A stretch of 64,000 bases of DNA from the NCBI GenBank assembly GCA_947591155.1, contig CANQDA010000009.1, forward strand, positions 36,784 through 100,783, in the 5' to 3' direction. The translations under genes were made by a program, and so were the position numbers. Shown here in pieces: positions 44,821-51,930 of the stretch; the stretch's first letter is position 1, and each line of letters begins with the position of its first letter. Source of the stretch: an uncultured Lachnospiraceae bacterium (GTDB lineage Bacteria > Bacillota > Clostridia > Lachnospirales > Lachnospiraceae). The notes under the pieces are model-generated. The model did not search any database, had not been told where the DNA came from, and was given only the letters and a program-made list of their open reading frames with translations.

Positions 44821-45866
44821 CTTGCCGTCTCCTCTTGTCCTGCCGCTTTCTGTGCTTTCCTTGTCAGTGCGATCCGGTACCTGGGGTACAGGTTTGCGTG
44901 GAGCAGCGAAAAACAGGGAAGCAGCACCTGCTTTGGGATTATGTTGTATACTTTTGTGCTGAGCTTTTTTAGCCCCGTGCGGTTGTCCGGCCAGTACGGC
45001 TCGTCCCGCCACGGGGAAACAGACTTATAATATAGAAAACGCTCTTTCTGAGGATGAGCATCCTTTTCGTTCCATGCCCTCGTGCCATACATGAAGAAGC
45101 TCGTGAAATGGATGACCACCGGCGCCTGCACGGCCGCCTCCACTTCTTCCCTGGTATATGGCCACACGGCCTTCCGGTATTTTTCAATCTCGTCGTAAGA
45201 CAATGCACAGAAGACGGCCTGCACGTTGTATTTCAGGGGCAGAAGTCCTGTTTTTCCCATCCTTCCGAGCGTCCCGTTCAGGACGCCCTCATCGTCGTAG
45301 GTGACGACGCCCGCCTTCTCATGGATGAAATCTATGTACTTCTGCTCAATATCATTTTCCCGCCAGGCTTCCAGGTCGATCAGAAGTACGCCGTTGTTGA
45401 CATAGATGGAATCGTCCGGGATGCCTATCTCCTGCCGGTATGCCTTTCCCCTGCAGTCATCCGCTCCCATGGCAAACGCCCCGCGCATGTCTGTGCTCCA
45501 GAGGTCATGCAGGGAGTCCGCGACGATGGTGTCGCAGTCCAGATAGATCGCACGCCCCACCGACTCGGGCAGGATCGTCCCAAGGAACAGCCGGAAATAG
45601 GTGCTGAGGCTCTTGACCGTGGAATGGCCGTTCACTGAAATCTTTGTGCCGGTGATCCGCTCGACATCTTTTCCCGGCTTGAAAAAGATCCGCCGTCCGT
45701 ACCGGTTCGCGACTTCGAACAGTCTCTCCTTGTTTTTATCCGAAACATCGCAGTCTATAATATAGACATCAATAAGGTCTTCCTCTTTATTGTTCTCAAA
45801 CAGGGAAACGATGGATATCCCCGCAAGCTCGGAATATAAATCACTGCATGAGTAAACTACATTCAT
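44817..45866 (-). CDS. Glycosyltransferase family 8
   Basis: The 349-residue GT8 protein begins MNVVYSCSDLYSELAGISI and has the metal-binding DxD in AIYLDCDTIV, then YVNNGVLLIDL and IHFTS. Retaining GT8 enzymes of this form transfer galactose or glucose to lipid-linked or LPS-like acceptors. It is the first gene after the phosphoglycosyl transferase, 71 bases downstream, so it probably adds the second sugar. The C-terminal 60 residues are basic, which may help membrane association. Confidence 0.9.
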   Translation of the reverse strand: MNVVYSCSDLYSELAGISIVSLFENNKEEDLIDVYIIDCDVSDKNKERLFEVANRYGRRIFFKPGKDVERITGTKISVNGHSTVKSLSTYFRLFLGTILPESVGRAIYLDCDTIVADSLHDLWSTDMRGAFAMGADDCRGKAYRQEIGIPDDSIYVNNGVLLIDLEAWRENDIEQKYIDFIHEKAGVVTYDDEGVLNGTLGRMGKTGLLPLKYNVQAVFCALSYDEIEKYRKAVWPYTREEVEAAVQAPVVIHFTSFFMYGTRAWNEKDAHPQKERFLYYKSVSPWRDEPYWPDNRTGLKKLSTKVYNIIPKQVLLPCFSLLHANLYPRYRIALTRKAQKAAGQEETAR

Positions 45867-45937
45867 CTAGCAGTCTCCTTTACTTTATATAAGACCAAAG
45901 TGCAATTATTTATACTTGATTCTATTCAATAAATGCT

Positions 45938-47455
45938 TCACATCGCCCCGTCCCTTCTGAAGACTACCTTCACCGTCTTCAGCAGGATCTTCATATCCAG
46001 CCATAAGTTCCAACCGCTTATGTACTGCCGGTCCAGCTCAACCACTTCCTCGAAGTCCGTGATCCGGCTCCGGCCGCTCACCTGCCAAAGCCCCGTGATC
46101 CCCGGGCGGATCGACAGCCGCGCCCGGTGGTGCGCCTCGTACTTCTCCCACTCATCCACGGTCGGCGGACGGGTGCCTACGAGGCTCATGTCGCCTTTCA
46201 GCACGTTGAAGAACTGCGGGAACTCATCCAGGCTCCAGTCCCGGATATAGTTGCCGATTCCTTTTTTGTATGTCCCGTCCGGCAGCACCTTCGATCCGAT
46301 GATCCGCGGGTCTTCCTCAAACTTAAACATCATCTGCCCGTCCAGACCGCAGGCTACGGCAACTTCTGCCTTCCGCGCTTCCGCGTCCAGGCACATGCTG
46401 CGGAACTTGTACATCCTGAATTTCTTCCCGTTGCGCCCCACGCGCGTCTGCGCGAAGAAGATTGGTCCCGGCGAATTCAGATAGATCATCGGGGCGATCA
46501 CGAGATACAAAAGCCCGGTGACCAGGCATCCTGCCATTCCGCCAAGGATGTCCATTGCCCGCTTCGCGAACGCCTGTCCCAGGGTGACGCTGCCGAGGCT
46601 GTAGGTCAGCACCGTGCTGTTCCCGATGTGTTCGATCGTCTGCCGCTCCCCCGTGTACTGCTTCAGGCCCTCCAGCCGGATATGTACCACGAGTCCCATG
46701 TCAATAAGATTCTGGTATAAGTTTTCCTGTTCCGTCTCCTGCACTGTGCCATCGGCAGGATCAGTCCTTGCGGCCACCCTGTCTGCCTCGGACATTTCCG
46801 GCACCCCGATATCGCTCGTTGCGATCAGCACCTCGTCGACCCATTCCCGCTTCAGATATTCCTCGACATCCTCCCGACAGGCCATCACAGGCACGCCGTT
46901 AACCTCCTGTCCCCTCATGTCGCGGTCCAGAACTGCTATCCCCGACAGCTGATACAACCCGTGGTTGTTCTCTGAAATATCCTCAACCATCTGCCGGACA
47001 TTCTTTGACGTCACGATCAGGAAAAGAACGGTCTTCCGCCGAATCAAACTATTTCTCAGCACCACTTTCCAGCCAAGCCGCACTGACAGAGTCAGGCAGA
47101 AATAGACTGCCAGCATTGTATAATAAAAGATACGGGAGTATACCTCCGCATTCTGCACCGAAAACAGGTAGAATGAAACTGTGACCGCAAGCAAAACCGT
47201 GTGGACAAGCGTCGTCGTGAACTCCCTGCGCAATCCTCGTTTCAGTACATTAGACAAAGGACTAAAAAACACAATGAGCAGCAGATCCGTCAGAGTGAAG
47301 ATAAGCGCGATGACTCTGTAATTCTCTGCTGCATAGGGATTATGCGATCCGTGCCGCATCATATAAGCAAACACGAACGCCACATGCAGGCACAGCAGAT
47401 CCAGCACGATGAAATCCAGGTGCTTCAGCCAGCCCTGCGAGAGCTTCCTGTACAT
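45938..47455 (-). CDS. Polyprenyl glycosylphosphotransferase (WcaJ/CpsE type)
   Basis: The 505-residue enzyme starts the repeat unit by putting a sugar-1-phosphate on undecaprenyl phosphate. It has four to five N-terminal helices, a Rossmann-like middle part (about 150-230) and the C-terminal catalytic domain. That domain shows GPIFFAQTRVGRNGKKF, MYKFRSM, DEFPQFFNVLKGDMSLVGTR (catalytic Asp-Glu) and PGITGLWQVSGRS. It is the first structural gene after the LoaP-like gene, the usual arrangement. Donor is probably UDP-hexose, but cannot be fixed from sequence. Confidence 0.95.
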   Translation of the reverse strand: MYRKLSQGWLKHLDFIVLDLLCLHVAFVFAYMMRHGSHNPYAAENYRVIALIFTLTDLLLIVFFSPLSNVLKRGLRREFTTTLVHTVLLAVTVSFYLFSVQNAEVYSRIFYYTMLAVYFCLTLSVRLGWKVVLRNSLIRRKTVLFLIVTSKNVRQMVEDISENNHGLYQLSGIAVLDRDMRGQEVNGVPVMACREDVEEYLKREWVDEVLIATSDIGVPEMSEADRVAARTDPADGTVQETEQENLYQNLIDMGLVVHIRLEGLKQYTGERQTIEHIGNSTVLTYSLGSVTLGQAFAKRAMDILGGMAGCLVTGLLYLVIAPMIYLNSPGPIFFAQTRVGRNGKKFRMYKFRSMCLDAEARKAEVAVACGLDGQMMFKFEEDPRIIGSKVLPDGTYKKGIGNYIRDWSLDEFPQFFNVLKGDMSLVGTRPPTVDEWEKYEAHHRARLSIRPGITGLWQVSGRSRITDFEEVVELDRQYISGWNLWLDMKILLKTVKVVFRRDGAM

Positions 47456-47547
47456 GGCATATCTCCCCTCCCCAATCTTTCTCAGATAAAAAACTTCCCC
47501 AGTCCGGCATTTCCGTGCCAGACAGGAGAAGCCTGTTCTTTCTCCAT

Positions 47548-48354
47548 CTATTTGATCTTATTTACATCCCACGCGGAAACCTCCACCGGGATCTCCCGCC
47601 CGAACATCTGCACGGTAATCTTCAGCATATCTTTCTTCGTCTGACTGACCGTTGCTGTGCTTCCCTCGAACACGCCTTCCATGACAAGTACCCGGTCGCC
47701 CGGTGCGAACTGGGGTACAGGTCTTTCATTCCCATGTCCCGTTTTGTACATGCTTCCGGGCTCCTTTTCCATCACCGGGGGCATATATTTCTCCGGCTTC
47801 TCCACCAGCGCCTCCACCTTCCCGTACGCCAGCTCCCTGCGGACGTCGTCGTTCAGGATGATTCCCAGTTTTACTTCCTTCCCACAGCCCTCCAGCACCA
47901 GCCGGACTATCGCGTAGCGCTTGCGGAAATGGTAGGACAGGATCTGTGCCCGGCACTGCTCCAGCGGTCCCGCCAGGTACGTCACATGGTCCCTGCCGTC
48001 GGTCGCCACGTAGGAAAGCCGCACGACATGGTCCGCGTCCATGATCCCGAGCAGGAATTCCGCCTCCCCGTCATAGAGCGGCGTGAAAGCGAAGTCATCC
48101 GCCGCCATGATCCTTGACATGGCAGGAACCCTTTTCAGATAATGGAAAAGCTGTCCTATGTTATTGGAAGAGACAAAAACATAACCCGGGAACAGCCGTA
48201 GCACATGGACCTGGTTCTCCTGCTGCCTGTGCCGCAGCTGCTCGGAGTAGATCACAAAGCACTCGCCGCAGCAGTTCCGCGGCACGATGCGGCGGATCAT
48301 TTCCACGAGCTGTTCCTCTCTCCCCGTATAGGTCTGTATCACATACCACGGCAT
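47548..48354 (-). CDS. loaP: NusG paralogue, LoaP-type antiterminator
   Basis: The protein begins MPWYVIQTYTGREEQLVEMI, as NusG-family NGN domains do, and has LFPGYVFV, the conserved NGN element. A longer-than-usual linker follows, and a C-terminal KOW domain (APGDRVLVMEGVFEGSTATV, about residues 215-268). Length 268 exceeds housekeeping NusG (about 175). Specialised NusG paralogues (RfaH in proteobacteria, UpxY in Bacteroides, LoaP in Firmicutes) sit at the head of long polysaccharide or antibiotic operons and let RNA polymerase read to the end. Its position first in a locus of about 27 kb fits this well. LoaP versus another NusG-like subgroup is a judgement. Confidence 0.85.
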   Translation of the reverse strand: MPWYVIQTYTGREEQLVEMIRRIVPRNCCGECFVIYSEQLRHRQQENQVHVLRLFPGYVFVSSNNIGQLFHYLKRVPAMSRIMAADDFAFTPLYDGEAEFLLGIMDADHVVRLSYVATDGRDHVTYLAGPLEQCRAQILSYHFRKRYAIVRLVLEGCGKEVKLGIILNDDVRRELAYGKVEALVEKPEKYMPPVMEKEPGSMYKTGHGNERPVPQFAPGDRVLVMEGVFEGSTATVSQTKKDMLKITVQMFGREIPVEVSAWDVNKIK

Positions 48355-48682
48355 ACCTGAATCTCCTTCTGTTATCTGTCCATTCGCCTTCTTGCCATCT
48401 CTGATCCATTATCCTTCACTCGTCAACTCTTATTTACGCCATCCAGGGCATGGCTTCGCCATTTCAGCCTGCCCCCGACGAGCTGCCTGAACGCCTGCTG
48501 CCATCCTGTGCACCCTCCGCACCGGCCGGTATGGATCGCCGGTCCATGCAGAACCTATGGCCTGCATTGGTCTGATCCATGCCGGTTTATTATGCACATA
48601 TACCGTGGCTGTTATAACCCCTTTCCGCGGAAACATTGTCTCATGACCCATATTTCCCTTCCAGGTTCTTTCAAAAATAAAT
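48355..48682 (-). promoter_or_regulatory. Leader region of the polysaccharide locus
   Basis: This 328-base gap precedes the LoaP-like gene. On the minus strand it holds a promoter-like pair TTATAA (48612-48617) and CATAAT (48589-48594), 17 bases apart. Downstream are small hairpins such as ATGGC-GAA-GCCAT and a CCGG-rich stem near 48520-48545. These are candidates for the RNA hairpin that LoaP-type proteins recognise. No ORF here looks real. Confidence 0.4.
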
Positions 48683-50953
48683 TCAGTCTACCCCGATCGC
48701 CTGAAGCTTCCTCTTCCGCTCCTCGCTCATCCCGGATCGGTATACTTCCTTCTGCTTCCGGATCCAGCGCCCCAGATGGCAGCCGTCCTCGGTCACATAA
48801 GCGACCGGGATGTTCAGGTTGCCGTACTTCTTCCGGTAACGGCAGGCCGCCGCATACGAGCGTTCCCAGACGGCGTTGTTCCTGTTCTCCCAGATCATGC
48901 CGAGCTCGTCGAGCCGCGCGACCTGCTCGTCTGTCAGTTCCGCCCTGCCGGTGCCCCCGTTTCTTCTGGCAAAACGCGTATTTGCGATCCAGACGCCGAG
49001 CTTGACGCCGTCGGGATTCACGTAGTAATAGGGTACGTCCAGATTCCCGTGTTCCCGGTAATACTGTAACGCCGCGTGGTAGTTCTGCTCCCACAGGTAG
49101 TCCGGCACGTCCCAGACCATCCCGATACTTTCCAAAGCTTTGATCCGCTCCGGCGTCAGGTAGGCGGTGCGGATGCCGCTCTTTCTATATGTACGGAGCT
49201 GCGCGAGCCACTTCCCAAGGTCCACGCCCCCGTACTTCCCGTCGCGCACGTTCACCAGCAGGTTCCCGTGTTCCCGGTAGTACGCCTGCGCCGCCGCAAA
49301 ATACCGCTCCCAGTTCCGGTCTGCCTTTGACTCCCAGCGCATGCCAAGTTGATCCAACCGCGCGATTTGCGATTCGGTGAGGACTCCCCTTACCTTCCCC
49401 GCGCGCACCTTGCGCTGCGTGTCCAGCCATTGTCCCAGGGACAGCCCGTCCTCCGTCACATACCGCTTCGTCGCTTCCAGATTTCCATAGGTTTCAAAGT
49501 ACTGCTCCGCCGCCTGGTACATCAGTTCCCACGAGGCGCCGAGCGTCTCATTCAGCTTCCGGAACAGCCTCATGCAGTCCTGCACCTCATCGGTGATGTG
49601 GAAGTGCTCATTGACGATCAGTCCGGATTCCCCGCGATCCCGGTAATACCGGACCGCGGCCTGCATTTCCTCCTCGACCGTCCCGATGCTGTACAGGTTC
49701 TCGATGTTCATCACCACGTCGAAGATCACGGCGTTTTCGCCCTGCTTTTTCCCCGCGGACAGCGCCCGTCCGATCTGCTGCTTGTAGATGATCGGCGAGA
49801 CCGTCGGCCTAAGCAGGATCACCCCGCTCACGTTGTCAACATGGATGCCTTCGTTCAGCATGTCGATGCAGAACAAGAGCTTCAGGTGATCGCTCCCGTC
49901 CGCCTTGAACCTCGCGAACTCCTCCTCCGCCTGCGCGTCCTCCGAGTAGACCGAGTAGACATGTGCATCCGGATCCACCTTTGCGAACCATTCCGGGACT
50001 TTCGCGATCATCTCCTGCATGTGCTCATAGCTTGCACAGAAAACGAGGTACTTTCCATATCTCCCGGATGGTTTATTTACATCTTCCTGGGTCTGCGCGT
50101 TTTCTCCATGTCCTCCATACTGTGTGGACTCTCCCACAAGCTGCATCGGCTGCCCTTTTTCTCCTGTCATATGCTTCCGGAAGATCTCATCCAGCCCGTC
50201 TGCTTTCTCAAGCGCACGCCGCAGGGCTTCCAGATACTTCTCCGCCTCCGCGCGTACCGCGCCGCTCTTCGCGCCTTTCACACGCGCCTTGTACCGCTCC
50301 AGCTCCTTCTGGCAGGAGTACATCGAGAGCACATACTTCGGCGGGTTCAGGATGCCGCGCACGATCGCGTCGCCGAGCGTCATCTCCGAGGCGATGTTGC
50401 CGTCGAAGAGCTCGTCGGCCATGTCCCGCTGCCCGTCCAGGTAGCGGACGTTCGTCGCGGAGAGTCCGAGCACCGGAACGTCCTGGTACTGCGCCAGCAG
50501 CCTCTGCACCCCTTGCCCCCACATCTTCGCTCCGCAGCGGTGGAACTCATCCAGTACGATGTAGTCCGGGCGGATCTTTGCGAGCTCCTCTGCTTCCATC
50601 AGCATGAGCCGCGCGTATGTATAAAAGCGGATATTTGTCAGACGGTTGGAAAATGCTTTCATATCCTGCGCATTATCTTTCGCATGCTCCGATACCTTGT
50701 CCGCCGATCCGGTTTCTGTCTCATCTCCAGACTCGCCCGCTGCTTTCCAGTTCTCCAGCTGCGTCCTGAAGATATATTCCGACGGCGAAAGCCAGCACAC
50801 GACCGCTTCCGGGTGCTCCGCGCACAATTGAAAAGCAATGAAAGATTTCCCCGTGCCGGTTGGATGGATCACGGCCGCGCGGCCGACATCTGAAAGCAGG
50901 GCAAGCGATGCTTCGTACGCTTCCTGATTATGCCTGAACAGCATGGCTCCCAT
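48683..50953 (-). CDS. DEAD/DEAH-box helicase with four helicase-associated (HA) repeats
   Basis: The N-terminal two thirds form an SF2 helicase: Walker A HPTGTGKS, motif II LDEFHRC, motif III LSATN, and motif VI QQIGRALSAGKK. The last 280 residues are four HA repeats of about 68 residues, each W-x(n)-YGNL/HGNL ... LGxW ... L-x-LGMxW. Proteins of this form are often found in mobile or accessory DNA and may act in DNA processing, but no partner nuclease or methylase is next to it. The start at 50953 (AAAGGA 9 bases upstream) is one of three close ATGs. It reads toward the polysaccharide locus and ends 330 bases before its leader. Confidence 0.87.
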   Translation of the reverse strand: MGAMLFRHNQEAYEASLALLSDVGRAAVIHPTGTGKSFIAFQLCAEHPEAVVCWLSPSEYIFRTQLENWKAAGESGDETETGSADKVSEHAKDNAQDMKAFSNRLTNIRFYTYARLMLMEAEELAKIRPDYIVLDEFHRCGAKMWGQGVQRLLAQYQDVPVLGLSATNVRYLDGQRDMADELFDGNIASEMTLGDAIVRGILNPPKYVLSMYSCQKELERYKARVKGAKSGAVRAEAEKYLEALRRALEKADGLDEIFRKHMTGEKGQPMQLVGESTQYGGHGENAQTQEDVNKPSGRYGKYLVFCASYEHMQEMIAKVPEWFAKVDPDAHVYSVYSEDAQAEEEFARFKADGSDHLKLLFCIDMLNEGIHVDNVSGVILLRPTVSPIIYKQQIGRALSAGKKQGENAVIFDVVMNIENLYSIGTVEEEMQAAVRYYRDRGESGLIVNEHFHITDEVQDCMRLFRKLNETLGASWELMYQAAEQYFETYGNLEATKRYVTEDGLSLGQWLDTQRKVRAGKVRGVLTESQIARLDQLGMRWESKADRNWERYFAAAQAYYREHGNLLVNVRDGKYGGVDLGKWLAQLRTYRKSGIRTAYLTPERIKALESIGMVWDVPDYLWEQNYHAALQYYREHGNLDVPYYYVNPDGVKLGVWIANTRFARRNGGTGRAELTDEQVARLDELGMIWENRNNAVWERSYAAACRYRKKYGNLNIPVAYVTEDGCHLGRWIRKQKEVYRSGMSEERKRKLQAIGVD

Positions 50954-51059
50954 ATCAGTCATTCCTTTCCCGGACAAATGCCCGTGCAAATATCCGTATC
51001 CGAATAATCACACGACTCCATCCCGATTATTTGATCAGACGCTCTGACTACTAAATATG

Positions 51060-51082
51060 TAATGAAGTAAAATACTTCATTA
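51060..51082. repeat. Palindrome, copy A
   Basis: TAATGAAGTA-AAA-TACTTCATTA is a perfect 10-base inverted repeat around a 3-base centre. Confidence 0.85.
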
Positions 51083-51450
51083 CAAAATTTGAAAAAATGC
51101 CCATTTTTTGGGAAAAAGCCATGTCACTGACCATAATTTTGACTGCGAATAGAATATCTTCGGCATCGCGCAAAGATTCGTGGAGTAATTGATTTTATTT
51201 GGTTTTATCGTACTTAGATCGTTCTCCTGACAGGATGTAATGTTGACTAGAATTTTGACTGCGAATAAAATTAAATCGCGGATAAACCACCTGATTTTTT
51301 CTGAAAATGGAAGTTTATATCAGCAATTAACTTTCAACTGGGCTGGTAATTTTTTTTGATTTGCCGAAAATGTTGACATTGTGAAGTTTGAGTGCTAGAA
51401 TTTCACCGTGTTTAGTGTTTGAATTGAAGAATTTTATCGCGTCTGGCCTG

Positions 51451-51472
51451 TAATGAAGTATTTTACTTCATT
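51451..51472. repeat. Palindrome, copy B
   Basis: TAATGAAGTA-TTT-TACTTCATT repeats copy A with the complementary centre; nine of ten positions pair. Two copies 390 bases apart look like a paired operator. Confidence 0.85.
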
Positions 51473-51556
51473 TCCTTTTTGCCCTGATCAATATTTTCCC
51501 TTTTATCCAATTTTTCACTTTTTCTATTGAGTTACTGCCTGAAATCAGATATACTG

Positions 51557-51912
51557 TTCCTGTTTAAATCACTATGTCTATCCGAACTCCCTCACAGGGA
51601 TTGGTCAATGTCACGGCAAACTCAGCTCTCGCACGAGTGCAGACACGCAGCGGTACTAAGCTCATGCTTCGCATTCGCTAAGTGCCGGCGGCTGCACACG
51701 GTTTGCATTTGGCATTGCCAATCACCTGTACGGGCTGATTCTGCGTAGAACTGTAACATTTCATAGACAGGAATCGCAGGGATTTCCGGGTGTTTTCCGG
51801 CACAAAGCCGTTCAATATCGGCTTTCCCTTCTAAAAGCCGATATTGCGGTTTTGACGGGAAACACCCAGGAAGGGTACCGTGCGATTTCGTCCGATGTTC
51901 ACGAAACAGGAA
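51557..51912 (+). repeat. Long structured intergenic element, copy 3 (356 bp)
   Basis: Perfect inverted ends TTCCTGTTT (51557-51565) and AAACAGGAA (51904-51912) bound the copy. Internal stems match copy 2 with changed bases: GATTGGTCAATGTC (from 51599) with GGCATTGCCAATC (51711-51723). The arm GGTACTAAGC/GCTAAGTGCC is identical (51652-51686), and the 3' core spans 51770-51889. Its last bases form part of the AAACAGGAAGAAAGGAA stretch before the GH94 start codon, so if transcribed it is the leader of that gene. Confidence 0.87.
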
Positions 51913-51930
51913 GAAAGGAACCCACACACC

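Larger units (their letters stand above)
50990..51556. other. AT-rich gene-free region with repeated palindromes
   Basis: No ORF is credible here. The region holds two copies of a palindrome and two copies of a 17-base direct repeat, AATTTTGACTGCGAATA at 51135-51151 and 51251-51267. It then runs into the long structured element at 51557. Confidence 0.7.

Noticed and set aside
44821..45012. N-terminal extension of rfbF
   Set aside because: It is GT8 coding sequence in another frame; the RfbF family N-terminus begins at 44820 with a four-base overlap.
49349..50893. 514-residue plus-strand frame over the helicase
   Set aside because: Antisense to motifs of a real SF2 helicase; no domain of its own.
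50990..51912. Possible CRISPR array because of repeated palindromes
   Set aside because: Only two copies of each repeat, uneven spacing, no spacers of equal length and no cas genes.
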